A DNA stretch of 64,000 nucleotides from Enoplolaimus lenunculus (GCA_030248215.1 JASANG010000067.1:36001-100000); one strand, 5' to 3'; shown: positions 1 to 21,450, counted from the first letter of the stretch. Made by a program: numbers and translations. Notes: generated from the sequence alone by a model not told the origin.

Positions 1-368
1 CCGGCATTTTTTCACCTTCCGGTTCCGGTTCCGGTAAATTTTTACCGGATTTAAAAATTCCGGTATTATAATTTGGCCGTTTTCTTAACTTTGCTAATTT
101 TTAAGAATCTCTTTTGAAAGCCACTTGTACTCCGAATATAAGCCATTGATGGCGGATTTCACTTCAGTCGATGATGAAAATCTAAAATATAACAGATAAA
201 ATAAATACCTATGTTCGACTAAGGTTGTTTCACAAATAATAGAGCAAAAAAATACGATTAAATTGAAATTTTTGGTGAAATGCATTTTTCACTTTCCGGT
301 TCCGGTTCCGGTAAAATTTTCAAATTCCGGTTCCGGTTCCGGTAAATTGTAATTCCGGTTGCACCCTG
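1..368. repeat. End of a CCGG-rich non-autonomous element (family C)
   Basis: The stretch is built from repeats of TTCCGGTTCCGG and ends in GGTTGCACCCTG at 357-368. The same terminus closes short elements elsewhere in the window, for example 30264-30361, where both ends are present. The left end lies outside the window. CAGGG termini are common in hAT-type elements, so a hAT-like non-autonomous element is the likely class. Confidence 0.6.
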
Positions 369-654
369 GTAACCAGTACTAAAGTTGACAAAAATAAGTC
401 AAATGCTAAAATTTAATAAGTTCGCACGTAACACATGTCGCTAACCCAACCACATTTGTCTTGTAGATCGAACGTTATTTGTGAGGTAAAACTGCAACAC
501 CGGCCGCCTTTTGCCTATTGCATTCAATATATTCATCCAACAAACCAATCATTGATCAAATATATACTTAGTGATATTAATTGTATCATTTTGTGCTTTT
601 GTCAAGTCGTCCATCAGTAAACCAAAGCATTGAAAAAATTACAAGGAAATTTAC
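369..654. other. No gene recognised; probable intron of the 655-2485 gene
   Basis: The minus-strand exon ending at 655 has a good donor (ACCG|GTAAAT), so this stretch should be intronic. I found no convincing further exon before the window edge. Confidence 0.4.
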
Positions 655-2485
655 CGGTATCAGAATTGTCATCCAACTGTCCAATATGAACAGCATTACC
701 CGAAGGCGCTCTTCCAGCTACGGTATGTCCTGCCACTGGACTATGGCTGGGCGACGACGAAACATTACCGCCAGCAAATTGCTTTGTTTGTAATAGTTTT
801 TGTTGGAGACCGGTGCGTGCTGGTGTGTTTGGCTCTGACCTCGACACAGAAACTATTGCAACACCAGACGAAGTTTCCACTGCAATATAACATTGTTAAA
901 CGTTTGAAAATATAGAAAAATACGTATGCACTTTAAATAGTAGATCAGACCCTTGTTTACAGATCATACTTCTAACAATAACATTTTGAATTAAATATAT
1001 ATATTAGAGATGCTTCAGGCCCTCGCTTCGGTACTGGGGCCAACACGTGACGGGGCCTAACCGAGGCCAGTTTTTAAATACAATCCTTAATTGACTCGTA
1101 TGAAAAACAATCCTGTCACGCTCGTTTCTAGTTTGAAAAATGTGAAAATCACAAGAAATTACTGTACACAGAATATTTTCTTTTACCAGCGTTTGCTGTA
1201 CGCACTACAATATAATTGAATTTATTTTTTCACTGTTAGGCACGATATACGCATTACGTAGATACATTAATAGATGAGATTGAGCAAAGAAGATGGTTTA
1301 TAGAGTGTACAGATATATCGTAGCTCATGTTGTGTACAGATATATCGTAGCTCATGTTGATAGGTAGTTATTTTTAAGGGTTCAAAGTTGCCTCCGGTTG
1401 GTACCGGCCCCGGCCCTTGGCTGTATTCCAAATTCGGATTTAAACGAACATCAAACAAAACGCATCCAATCCATCTCCAAAAAGTTTTTCTCAATACCTA
1501 GAGAGACTAAAGATATATCTATCCATTCAAACCTTTTTCAACAACACTTCCATTGCTTCAAACTAACACCAAGACAACTCTTCTTCAAGACAAAAACAAA
1601 GCTCGTTCAAATACCTGTAGGTGAAGCCAATGGTGATTGAATGTCGGTGGACCCCATAGTGTCTGCACTGGTCATATGCCCGTTGGTTCGAACCGAAAAC
1701 GGCACCGAATGCCCTGTTCCAGAGTTAAGGTGGCCAATTCCCTTACACATGACATCAACGGTAATGCAAGACGCCTGGCTGAATTCATTGTCGCTCAAAC
1801 TCGAATCTCTGCCGTCTGCGGTAGGAGATGACACGCCTTCTTCCACTGGTTGAACACCGTTGCGCACCTTCGAGTTGCCAGCTTTGTGGGTGGGATTGCG
1901 CAAAACATCTTCACTAGTGGATTTTGGCACTGGTAATTCTATCAAGTCGCTAGTGTTCGATAAGTTTTCGGTTTTCTGCTTTAAACCGGACGCTATATGT
2001 TTTTTCGCACGTTGAGCGCCGCTAAGGTATACAGGCTCGTCGACTTCAGTGGGTGCTGACTGTGTTGTAACCATACGATCATTGTTTTCGCGAAGTTTTG
2101 GCGAGTCTAAAACTTCAGTGTGTGTCGGAAGCTCTGATTGCATAGCTCGAGCGAAGTTTGTAGATACTTTTGAGTTCAGGCGCAATATTTTGTCGCCAGT
2201 CATAACAAACGCCTCAAAACGTGGTGAGCTGCCTTCATTGCTCATTGTACTTGTCGGGGTTGTAGGACGTGGTGACAAACATTCATTATGAGCCTTTCTT
2301 CCTTTAGCTAACTCTCCTTCTGCTTGAGATTTTATTGCATCCACCTTTATATTAGGAATGTCATTCCTATGACGAATGTCTTGCAAGTGGTTTTTGTTGG
2401 AAGAATTTAAAGCTACAGTCCCATGGTCTGTGGATGGCATGATGTAATATGCAGTAGAATCAGAATCTGATATATCCATCACAGC
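655..2485 (-). CDS. Partial gene, Ser/Thr-rich unknown protein (two joined exons)
   Basis: Two minus-strand exons join in phase: 2485-1615 (acceptor TTATTGGCAAG|GCTGTG, donor CACCTACAG|GTATTT, ends in phase 1) and 879-655 (acceptor TATATTGCAG|TGGAAA, donor ATACCG|GTAAAT). Together they encode about 365 residues and the gene continues at both ends. The product is hydrophilic and mostly low-complexity, rich in Ser, Thr, Pro, Asn and Asp. Conserved-looking islands are SSPRFEAFVMTGDKILRL in the first exon and NTPARTGLQQKLLQ in the second. There is no membrane segment or catalytic motif. I do not recognise the family; a disordered scaffold or signalling adaptor is only a guess from composition. 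The 1614-880 intron carries a 27-bp direct duplication. Exon calls are strong, function is unknown. Confidence 0.72.
1305..1358. repeat. 27-bp direct tandem duplication
   Basis: GTGTACAGATATATCGTAGC and the seven bases after it occur twice, head to tail, in the intron of the minus-strand gene. The copies are identical, so this is a recent event. No function is seen. Confidence 0.85.
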
Positions 2486-3021
2486 CTTGCCAATAAAAAT
2501 TAAAGCAAAATCTTTCGTTCAATACTATCAAATATCAAACATATGCGACAAATACACGTTAAATGTATACCCCACATATATTATAACGCTTAAGGGCTGC
2601 AAGACATTACGGAAAATACATACATACGTATGTGCAATGCACACATGTTAGGTATTTTCTTTTGTAATCAAGCCGTAAGTGTAAGCAATAGTTTTAAGTA
2701 CGTACGTAATCAGAGAATGATTTGAATTCAAGAAGTTTGTCAACAGCGTTCAATAAAAACGGTATAAATCACAAACAAGGTGTGTTGGATGGCATTTTTC
2801 GCTGGCGGACAGATCGAAATCCTTAAGATTTTTATCCAGCACAAGAACTGGCAACGTTACTTCACAGTACGAACGTGATTAACACGAAATGTTCAGGTGT
2901 GGTGTTTATTTTTGCTGACTACGTACGTATAAATTAAACGTTTACAACGCCAATCGGAGTACGCTGAAATACTGCAGGTTGCTAACAGTGAACATAATCA
3001 TAGTATATAAATTAATTCAAC

Positions 3022-3229
3022 CTGTGATAAACTATTATATATGTTTGATAGACGCAATAGAAGGAAAGGCTCACGGGTTTCGCTTAAGGAGCCAAACTGA
3101 ACACCTTTCCTAACTAGGCAGTGGTTTTTTCGTAGGTTATTGCCAAGTGGTGGCATTCGACTCCGGAGTATGCAAAAGGTTTCCAATTCTAACAACCAGT
3201 CCTCATAACATATCCAAGAAAGGACTAAC
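3022..3229 (-). CDS. Possible upstream exon of the 655-2485 gene
   Basis: A minus-strand open stretch of about 70 codons reads as plausible protein (…YEDWLLELETFCILRSRM… then …SETREPFLLLRLSNIYNSLSQ). It ends at a possible donor CAG|GTTGAA in phase 0, which would fit the phase-0 start of the exon at 2485. The acceptor is not clear (candidates near 3225 and 3190), the donor is weak, and I recognise no family. It may be a chance reading frame in intergenic DNA. Confidence 0.3.
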
Positions 3230-4001
3230 GGAATGTGTCAGCAAATTCATCAAGCACTACAAGAATATGTAGCATTTACTGTTATTCTAAGATTCACTCT
3301 TTAGGGAATACGACTCTAGCGAAAACTTTGATATATTCGTAATCCGTTCAACCTGGAGATTCCAAATATGTATAACATAACTACGTATATTCGGAAAAAA
3401 TATTCGATTTTTACCAAAGGGTATTCAGCTAAAATATAATGATAATGTAACTAATAACTATATAAATATTAGTATCAAAAACGCTTAGCCGGTGTGTGGG
3501 GCAGATACACAAGTTTGCTTAGTTGGAAATGTTGTGCGTTTCGATCACACAATTAAGTAATCAGAGGTAGAGAGCGCGGCGGGCACAGCGCGCACATAAA
3601 CAATCATAAAAACCATTTGTGTTAATATACAGTTTTTCACGAATAACTCATTTATTATTGATCATATTTGGCTGAAAACTGTATATTAATACAATATATA
3701 CAATTACCCCGTCCAGGCGATTGAAAAACTTTTATTAAACTTTTTGTATTTCTTACTAAGGGGTCTCTCCAACGACAATTCAAAAAGATGAAAAATATTT
3801 TTCATTAAAATACAATGAAAATATATTCCTACGTATGTATTTTTGGAATCCACTGAAATTATCTCTGTAATATGATGATTGCTGGGTGAGCTACAGTACA
3901 ACGGTTTATAGTAATAAGAGGTGTTCTTGAGATGTTTCGACGCCATGACCCATGGACGACAGATGCTCAGTCCAGCGCGCAATTACTGAGGCACGCCGCT
4001 T

Positions 4002-4364
4002 CAGGGTGGCACCGAATCCGAATCCAGTGCTAATTTGCCGAATCCGAAACCGAATCCCAAACCGAATCCGAATCCAGTGCTAATTTGCCGAATCCGAAAC
4101 CGAATCCTGCATGTTGCAAATTTCAGATATATCTATAATTTGTTTCAAAATATGAACGCAATGCCAGCCATATAACTTTTAATACGATAATATATTTCGT
4201 CCGACGTCAGTTCTGAGATTTCTCACCTGAAATAAAAAATATTGATTTTTGTGGCAAGGTATTAAAAATTTTAGTGCTTAAAAATGAAAAAACATATTGC
4301 CGAACTTTGTTGGATTCGGCTTTTCCACAACCGAATCCGAATCCGAACCTTTGTTGTCACCCTG
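4002..4364. repeat. hAT-like non-autonomous element, CCGAATCCGAATCC type
   Basis: The element starts CAGGGTGGCACCGAATCC and ends GGTTCGG-complement sequence followed by TGTTGTCACCCTG, so the ends are inverted copies of CAGGGTG-CAC. Flanking octamers CGCCGCTT and CGCTGCAT match at 6 of 8 positions, consistent with an old 8-bp target duplication. The left part holds two copies of a 46-bp block (near 4013 and 4059) rich in CCGAATCC. No coding capacity. Confidence 0.6.
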
Positions 4365-4689
4365 CGCTGCATCATACTCAAATGCTAAGCTCTTCTGTTC
4401 TGTGCCGTATAAGAAAGTCAATATTATGCTCATGTATCATGATTCATTCATGTTTTTGCCGCTTCTGCAAATAAAGGTACAACATGCATCTCACCGTTTC
4501 AAAGATGTGCAGTATCAGCGTTCGATTCCCAGCATGGTCCTTATCCTTGGGCAAAACTTTGAACAGTCGTGCAGGCCGTGTAGTTCCAATATATCTGAAC
4601 CAAAGAACGCCATATATGCGCCAAAATAAAAAGTTGCAACGACCACATGGCGCATGTAAGCATATGCTTGTCCGTTATGTTCACATGCA

Positions 4690-5450
4690 ATATATATAAT
4701 GCAGTGCACTGTATGTATGCTAGGTGGCAGCATACGGTCGACACATATAGCAGACGAAAAATGCAGTTAGAGAGGCGGACTGCGCGGCGCAGTGGTAGAG
4801 TGCTCACTTAAGGATCCACACGCTGAGTATGATATCCGCTCTGGACGCCCGGTTTTCCAGCTGCTTACTTAAAAGGACTGAAGTCTCGGTTCCTATTAGA
4901 ATGACATGAAGACTACTGGTAAATTGCCGCGCTATTTACGATTGTGAGGCGGCGTGGCTCAGTGGCTAGAAGATATAAGTCGACCGAGTTCGAAACTTCC
5001 TGGGAACGCCACTTATTTTCAACTGCTGAGAACTCTGACCTAAAACCTGTTGTACCCAAGCCTACCCAACTTATCACATGGTGACCACGACTGGACCACA
5101 ACGGCAAACTGCCACGGTAGAACAAAAAATACAAAAATACATAAGTTGGCGGTCAAGGGCAACTTTGTAGAAAAACCGGAAGATGTAACATGCGTATGCA
5201 CGCAAACAAAAATGCTGCACATCGGCAAAACGTTGATGCATATGTAGTACCTTCATATGCAGAAGCGGTAAAAACGTGGAAGAACCAAGATACATGTATA
5301 TGTTGAGGTTCATGTAAGGCATAAGAACAGAAAAACAAGCAGTTGATTGTGAGGCGGCGTGGATCAGTGGCTGGCGAGCTTTACTGATAATCTGTCGTCT
5401 GAGTTCGAAACCTCCTGGGAACGCCCCTCGTTTACAGCTTCTGAGACCTC
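4690..5450 (+). repeat. Cluster of tRNA-derived SINE units
   Basis: Three tRNA-like segments lie in a row: near 4774 (A-box-like GGCGCAGTGGTAGAGTG), near 4950 (GGCGTGGCTCAGTGGCTAG with B-box-like GAGTTCGAAAC) and near 5352 (GGCGTGGATCAGTGG with GAGTTCGAAACC). Each is preceded by the same leader type (CAGTGCACTGTATGTATGCT… or …GAGGCGGCGTGG) seen again at 35108-37200, 26890-27330 and 7530-7690. None folds into a clean tRNA. They are best read as dimeric or trimeric SINEs. Confidence 0.65.
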
Positions 5451-5475
5451 AGAACTAAAAACTGGGCACTTTTAT

Positions 5476-5966
5476 CGAAGCCTGTGCCACCTATATAACG
5501 CACTAACCATTAACATTTAGCAAATAAAATTTTGGATACGTAACTAGGATTGACAATACTCCGTACGCACAAACTTTCAAGCCGCAGTCGCTCATTGGGG
5601 GTCTGTGCCGCCCTCCAAGTTTTTAAAAAAGAACGCCATGTTATTATTTGCTATATAATACCTAAATATCATCTTCATTCTTGCTTTTTTAACCAGTTTA
5701 ATCAAATTTGTAAACGTCGGGCTTAGGCTTTAGGCTTAGGCTTAGGCTTAGGGTTAGGCTTCTTTTTTTAAAACTTGGAGGGTGGCACAGGCTTCGAGGG
5801 CACTGTTGTCGAAGCCTGTGCCATCAGCCTTCTGCCACAGACCCCCAATGAGCGACTGTGGCTTGAAAGTTTGTGCGTATGGAGTATTATCAATCCTAGT
5901 TATGTATGCAAAATTTGATTTGGTATATGTTAGTGCTTAGTGCGTTATATAGGTGGCACAAGCTTG
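5476..5966. repeat. Foldback element with about 150-bp inverted arms
   Basis: The left arm begins CGAAGCCTGTGCCACCTATA and runs to about 5635; the right arm (about 5768-5966) is its inverted copy, ending TATAGGTGGCACAAGCTT. Both arms contain GCTCATTGGGGGTCTGTG or its complement and the TTTCAAGCC / GGCTTGAAA block. The loop contains GGCTTAGG repeats. No open frame. This looks like a foldback-type non-autonomous transposon. Confidence 0.7.
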
Positions 5967-7420
5967 GACAAATGTTCCAAAACTGTCGTACCCTAGCCTA
6001 CCCTATTTGTCACAATATGAAGACCCAGTTCCTACCTAGACTGATAGCGTACATAGCGGTAAAAAGTGCAAACAACAGCATGTAATTCCATCTTTAAACA
6101 GGAAGTCGTACAGAATCGAGATGGCAGTGAAAATAGCAAGTGCATAAATTCGGCATTTAATTAGCGGTCCGGGACAATGGCATGATAAAAAGATATGTTA
6201 TCAACGTGCACGGTACGCTTATCTGAAGCCCAATATGCTACACTTAGAAGAATAAAGGGTTCCCTACTGGAAACGAAACCGAATGTTGAATGGTTTAGTT
6301 CCCCAGTATACATCAAGAACACGCCTAATAGATTTACCTATTCACAGTAGCTATGAGTTTAGACGAGCTTGTTTATCTCTTTAAATCCTAACACATAAGT
6401 AAATCGAAACGAAATATTTGAATAGACATATACATTTAACGTTTATATCGTTATTTTATTGCAATTAATGCACGTAGAGTGTGGTTCATTTGTCTTGGAT
6501 CGTAAAACGAACGACTCTTGCATATATAGTTTGAGGGACTCAAATTCTGATGGTCCACGCAAGTATTCATTAGTCAATAACAATCTTCTTATCAATACCC
6601 AGCACTATTGAAGTAGTGGTATAATAAAAAACCATCTTTAGGTTTGTATGAGTAGTAATCACCTTGTGGGTCAGGGTCCTTCCGTTATAGAGCAAGCAAC
6701 AAAGAAAAACGCAAAATTGAGTTTCGGTTCTATTTTGGATAGCCGGATATTCGGATAAATATCCGCAAGAATGGACAGAAATCCGGATTTGGAAAAATAT
6801 GCGATGCCCATCACTAAACTTGACATGCAAATTTGAAGTATGCTTTGTCTTACACATACGTTAATATTGTCACCGCCCTCAAGCGTTGACTTTGTTTTTG
6901 TTTGAGGCAATTTCAAAGAAACACATGTTGTAGAAATAGGGAAATACGTTTTAAGTATCCGGCTAGAGACCAATTTCTGTATTCGGTCACGGTTTCCGGA
7001 ATAAACCTACCGGGTTGCCGTCCTCAAATAATAATACTACCTTCCACCAAATTCTGAGAACGCAATCGAAGTGATTCACGTTTCCTATACCGTGCGAAAA
7101 ATGTTATAGTATTATTGCGCAGTTTCCGAACTGAATTACTAAAGTAAAACAAAGCAAACCGGAATGCAGCATCTAGGGGAAAAGAGCAAGGTTTACACTG
7201 TCCTGATCACATTAATAGATGCATAGCTAATGTCGACACTAAGTGTGAGTTATAGCGAGAGCGAGTTAAGACAATCTCGGAAATACACTAATTTTATGAT
7301 TGGAAAAAACTCGCAGCAATAACTGAGGCAAACCTGCACACGGTTAACGGAAAATGGCCATTTGAGGGCAATGTATGTATGTGTTATTTAAATGCAAAGT
7401 AGTTGAAACAATTGAACAGG
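5967..7420. other. Intergenic, no gene recognised
   Basis: AT-rich sequence with only short random frames on both strands. A CGGATATTCGGATAAATATCCG motif near 6740 is a short inverted repeat. I saw no splice-consistent exon. Confidence 0.5.
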
Positions 7421-7424
7421 GCTG

Positions 7425-7690
7425 GATTTGAATTAGCGACCTTTGGCAAACTAGATCAACGCTTTTACCAAGTGAGCTGTCGCGAGTAAGCATGTGAGAC
7501 ATGCTTTTTCCAATGTGTGCCCTTGCAACACAGTGCAGTGCACTGTATGTATGCTATCTGACAGCATACAGTCGACGCATATAGTCGACGAAAAATGCAG
7601 TTGGAGATGCGGGTTGTGTGGTGTAGTGCTCTAGTATTCGCTTAAGGATTCGTCCAGGGCGTACAATGATACGAAAGTGTGCGTTGCCAG
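7425..7690. repeat. Two degenerate tRNA-like SINE pieces
   Basis: The reverse strand of about 7425-7495 reads as a tRNA-like unit (CAGCTCACTTGGTAAAAGCG then GGTCGCTAATTCAAATCC, resembling A and B boxes). From about 7530 the plus strand carries the SINE leader CAGTGCACTGTATGTATGCT followed by a decayed tRNA-like region to about 7690. Neither is likely to be a working tRNA gene. Confidence 0.5.
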
Positions 7691-7841
7691 AACAAGAAAC
7701 AAAAACATTTGTCTAGATATCACGGAGGCCAACAAACGCAAGTAGATGGAGACTATAGATTTCTTGGTAGAAAGAAAAGACAATGCGAAATTCGTTCCAA
7801 ACCGAGGACAGTAGTTTTTTACGGCTACGCATACCGTATGG

Positions 7842-8123
7842 TGCAACCAGAATTCCGGTTCCGATTACAGTGCTGGTTCAAAACTTATTCTGATATGTTG
7901 CAGAATAGTTTTGCATCTTTTATCTATTAAATTGTTTTTGATGAGTTTACGTATTAATATGTAGCTTAGCTTTACAGAATCAAAAAATTATTACCAATTT
8001 GTAGTAGTATTATATGTACTTCTTATTACAAATTATTCGTATAGTCACAAAATTTGTAGTTCCGATTTCGGTATAAATTTTCTGTTCAGGTTCCGATATA
8101 ATCCAGTTAAGCTGTGCAGCCTG
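7842..8123. repeat. Degenerate family C element
   Basis: It begins GGTGCAACCAGAATTCCGGTTCCG and ends near GTGCAGCCTGG, with CCGGTTCCG-type motifs inside, so it resembles the CAGGGTGCAACC elements at 1-368 and 30264-30361. The middle is AT-rich and has no coding frame. Confidence 0.45.
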
Positions 8124-8673
8124 GCATACAAACATTTAGTTTAATTACGTATTCGAAACTAATTTTTGCAAGTAATTCAATCATTACTTTTTGCTCCAGC
8201 AGTTGTGCGAAATGTTACGTGATTCTGATGTTCCATATGCACTGACCGTTAATATCTTTCACATATTCAGAATGGTGTCTCCACTGGTGTGGTATCGGGA
8301 AAAATTCAAAATAAGTAGTACGTAACGGAACCGGCAAAAATATCGGTATCTGTTTATCGGTTTATCATTAAATAACAGTGAAGTTACGCTTTTGAAAGTT
8401 TGTTTTCTAGCTAGTTACCTGTTTACCCAGTTTGGTATTTATATATACGTAACGTGCGTATTAATGTAATTTTATTTAGTGCTCGAATTTTTCAAATCTG
8501 AAATTTAGACCCAATAACCTTTCGACTATGCATTAATTGACGTTAAATTGCAGATGCAAAACATACATTTGGAGCATATGTCCAATGTTTGTCATTCGTA
8601 TTTTACTTAGAAAAGTTGCATCGTGCACCAAGTTTTATGCTGATTTTCTGTGATTACGTACGTACTGAACACA

Positions 8674-16960
<8,287 letters not shown>

Positions 16961-19900
16961 TATTGTAGTCAGTTTGCTGGTAGTTGTTGATTATTTGACA
17001 CTTTCAATGCTTTGTTTCAACGCTTCGCGGGTAGTGTACTGCGGTCTAATCAGAAGTTAGTGTTCGAAAGTTGAAATGTAACAAACATCGAATCGAATAC
17101 ATAAATGTTGTAATGCTGAAAGTATCATGATTAATCGTATCTTTGAATGATTATTAATTGCTTCTGAATATGGAATCGGAGTGTTAATCGAATATGTTTA
17201 GGTTTGACTTTGAATTAGCACGTACTGCCACATTCGTTGACAATTTTAAAATTTTATTTTTAACCTTGAAATATTCTTACCCGTGCTTACTGGAATTAGG
17301 GACTAACGCACGAAAATATATGAAAGTTCCAATAGCCTCTAGGCTTTTTCAGTAATTTCAAAAATTTATGGAGAGGTGAGTTATTTTCACTTGCCAGATC
17401 AGCATATATGAAAATCGTCAATTCTATATAAGGCGGCTGTTTTACAGCAACGCTACATTGTTTAAAGACCGATAATTTCTATTCAGAATGACGGATGTGG
17501 TCGGATATTGTGACATCCGGTTTTTCTGGTGCCCGGCACGATAATGTATCGTGGCAGCAACTTTGCCGACGGGAACGATTTTTGCGTTGCGTTCACGCTT
17601 GAAAGGCTAAGTGTGTCTCGTTATATATGGCTGCTAGATTCCTACTTTTAATGCGATCTTGGATATTGGAGTAACTGGATATCGAATGTGAAACTTTTTC
17701 GTTTTCAAACTTAGATAATCGGTGTGAAGTTCTTGTTCCATCCACATTTTTGCCATTCCTAAACGTTGTTTGATATCCTTTTATTTGTTCATGGCGCTAA
17801 ACAGTATTGTTTGTATAATGATATTGGCCTCTTGCTGTGATTGAGCTGTTCAAAATAATAAGTTTCGTTCTACGCTGTTAACTCTGCTTAACAAGCGTGG
17901 GTTTTCTAAAAAGATAAAGTGAAAACCTTACTGCCTCCTGTTTTAACTGGTAGCGGTTTATTATAAAATTTTGCTGATGGGCTCTATATTTAATGGCACA
18001 TATAACATGTTTTTCGCAGCTCTATGTTCTCATGTGAACATCCTTAGGATGGTGTTGTTTTAAAACTGTAAGTACGCATTTCGCAATTGGTTTCTATCCG
18101 CAAATCGTGCAATTCGTGTCATTCGTTAACTTGTCTGCTTTAAGCATTAACTAAGGATGGAAGAAAATAATTTGACTTACTTGACCGCGTGCTTTAAGCA
18201 GATTGGCGGCATTTCGGGCATCGGAAACTTTTCAAAATTTGAGTCGAAATGGACAATAATTTTTATATCGACATATGAGTACCGATAATATATAAATTGT
18301 TACCATAGCTTTCTAGCGAACAGTATTACGCAGAAAATAATTACAATTCATTTGTTAATTGTCAAGGTTTTATTCAGTTATATATTGGCATGTTATAATA
18401 TTGCGTTCCCCAAAACGATCTTATAATAAAATGTTGCTCATCCATTAGATTTATTCAGCTGTATTTGATGTAAATATCTGCTTTATTGTGTCAATATATT
18501 ACGCATAAGTATATATCCTTACGCACGTTTTCTTTGACCATAGTATACACCGTGCGGGTCCGCAGTTACAGGATGTCCGATGCTGAACACCTACCATCCG
18601 GGACAAAATTTTGGCCACTTAGAAAAGTTTCAACCTAAGCTCGCATTATCGCTCAAGCCTTTGACACAAGACGAGTAACGAAGGGCGACGGAGGACGGGT
18701 TAAAAATAAATAAATGTCCGTAACCGAAAATCGGCGGACTACCCTTTGGAGAGGCCAAATAAATATCAGTACCTCCCTCTTATTCGGCTCACTGCAGTAT
18801 TCACTGAAGCAAAATCTACCTTCGGTGCTTTATTTTTAGTCATTGTCAAGGTTTATATTCTATACTAATTAAATCCATTTCGTTGTGGCTTTACAAAGGC
18901 TTCTTAAGCATTAGCGTATTTAAAAACGACCAAAGTTTAATAGTATTGACATTTTAAATTCCGATAACGATTTGCAGGAACGGGAACCAGAATGTGAAGA
19001 AATGCCCGTATCGCAATTCCGGTTGCTCCCTGTCGCATATTTATGGTTGCAGTGCCAAATATCATAAAACTGCTTTTTGCATCAAGTTGTCATATTTAAC
19101 GTCTTGCTGCGATTGCATTCCCGAGCAAGCCAAAAAGCCAAAATACTTTCCATACTGAAGAAAAATCTAATCAAGCAATTATTTCCAATTCCGCGGACAT
19201 CTATTTTTCCAATTCAATAATCATATACTTTTGCGCGACTCATATAATCTTCAACAGTTTCAGTACTAAGACGCGATGTCCAATTGCCGCGAATAGTTCA
19301 CTATCCGGTAAATTGATATCCGATCCCATCCTACTTGTACCGCCCTCCTAAAAATTTAGCCAACCTAGCAAGCAAAGCGAATTGGTTACGGGCATTGCGC
19401 CATGTCCTCTGGTCTGTATCAGAATTTGAAGCCACTCCAAACTAATAATGTCATATATTAGCTATTGAAAACCAATGAAGGTAGAAGTTCTATCTTAAAA
19501 CATTATGTCAAAGATCAAGGCAATTCTGAATATAGGTTCTGTGGGCCCGGGCGTAAATCGTAGCTCTTTACAGTATGTTAAGAAAGGTCGCTGATTTTCC
19601 ATGGAGTGTTGTTAATTTCTTGCTCGTTACGCTGTAAATTAAAAAATCGCTTCAATGTCGCAAAAACATTTTGAACGGCACACTATTGAAAAATAGACTA
19701 AAAAATAAAGCAATACGTACTGCAATTGCATTTAGCATAAAAATAGATGGGTTGGAGGACGTTTTCTATCGGAGCCGAAGGCACACCAGTTAAATTCTAG
19801 GTCGGTAGCTATTTCAATTTGTAAGGAGAGGCAAAGCAGTTTTAGGAATTGCATGCGCTTTAATTAAGCTTACCAGTGGGGCTGAATGTTTTCTAGAGAA

Positions 19901-20236
19901 GGCGAAAATGTTCCATTGAACAAGTTACTTAATGACATCTGTCATCCTGATTACCGGTTTTGAATTTATTACGCAGCGTTTTGCTCTGATAACAACGGAG
20001 TTACTGCATTTTGCTTGCTTTTACCGAATTGATTTTGGTATTGAATTGCGAGTAAATATCAAACAGTATCACAAGCTTTGTTGCATTTTGTGTGCTTCGA
20101 TATAATGACATGTTCGTTATGCTCTGGCTATTGTATTTGTGTCTATTTTGCATTGTTATGCTATTTTGATTGAATGCATCAAATGTATTAAAAATATTAA
20201 AAACACTGTATTGCATTGAGCGAGCATGATGCATTC
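16961..20236. other. Intergenic after PAK; no gene recognised
   Basis: The first few hundred bases should be the PAK 3' UTR, but no strong AATAAA is close to the stop (CATAAA lies near 17100). Beyond that the sequence is AT-rich with short frames only. A CCGG/CGGTA-rich decayed repeat lies near 18550-19030. No exon-like structure is seen. Confidence 0.45.
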
Positions 20237-20244
20237 GAGATTGA

Positions 20245-20368
20245 GGCCCATGTTAAGCCTATGGATGAGGCTATTCTTAAGCCTAAGCTACAAAAGTAGT
20301 CTAAAGCTTAAACTGACTCTATTATAGCCCCTCCGGAAAACGATTCGGCCCCTTTCTATACATGGACC
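20245..20368 (-). mobile_element. Family A element (hAT/P-like, non-autonomous)
   Basis: The right end is CCTTTCTATACATGGACC and the left end GGCCCATG, relics of the family A inverted end GGCCCATGTATAGAACAGGG. It is flanked by an exact 8-bp direct duplication, GAGATTGA (20237-20244 and 20369-20376). The inside carries the family's TTAAGCCTA-type repeats and CTCCGGAAAACGATTCGG. No open frame. Confidence 0.85.
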
Positions 20369-20376
20369 GAGATTGA

Positions 20377-21450
20377 CATCAGATATTCCATTTGTTGTGT
20401 ATTTCGTAGCCACATTGAAGTGACGAGAATAAGAAGTAACGATATTTATTGCGACTCTCCAGAGCGTAGGTACCACCTCGTTTGAGTCCGTCCAGTTATT
20501 TCAACAACAAGCCTTTATTCCAGCCATTATGTTCGTTACTTGAACAATCTTAAGCATTGTGTAAATACGTAGTAAAAATAACAGACGGAAAACATATTTA
20601 GACGGCTCCATGCTATGTATAACTCAATTTTAACTTTTGTATCGAGCATTGCATCTTTCAATAGTTAAACAGATCCTGTCTAACAACACATGTTAAAGGC
20701 AACTCAAGAGGAACATAAAGGCCAATCTTATCGTAGTATACAACAGGTGTGTTAATATTTTCGCGACTGCTGATTACTTATGAAAAACCTTCCACAAAAT
20801 AGCACATGACTTCTCCGAAAATATATACAATGAAAATACTCAAGAAATCATAACACATGCAAAATACAGTCTCCATGTACGAAACAGTCTAAGCTAATCA
20901 CAAATTCTTTGGTTATTGTCAAAAATAACTTGTCCAAGTTAAGTGTTTATTTTTAGCTCCGAGCCCTGTAAACTTTGCCGTAAACTGCATTCATAGTTTC
21001 TTTTCGATGAACAGTAAGTAGTTTGTATTAACACATTTATAGAGTCTGAAAAACCATATTTTGGGCCCAAGTTAAAAAGGGGCTTGCGTACTAAGCAATA
21101 CTAATTCAAACCAAAGCTTTCCGGACCCAATGTTTCCCGGTGATAAGTTTCCTATAATATGAGCCCTGATCCGTGTAACGGTCGAACAACGACCAAAAAC
21201 CTATATGTGAAAAATGTATTAGTTTTCAACTCGCAGCCTTCCGTTCTGAATAACCAAACCAGAGTCTGGACATGACCTGAAACGCGATACTTCATAGATG
21301 GCACGTTTAAGTAATTCACAATAGTTTATAAACACATACACAACACTTTCGAGGTTTGTTTGAATCCATTATGTTGTCCCTAACCACCGGATGGATTTGC
21401 CTAGGTATATAAACAGTTATTTTAAAAACACTATACCTTAATAATGCGAT
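20377..21450. other. Intergenic; nothing recognised
   Basis: AT-rich with no exon-like frames and no repeat shared with the rest of the window that I could see. Confidence 0.4.
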
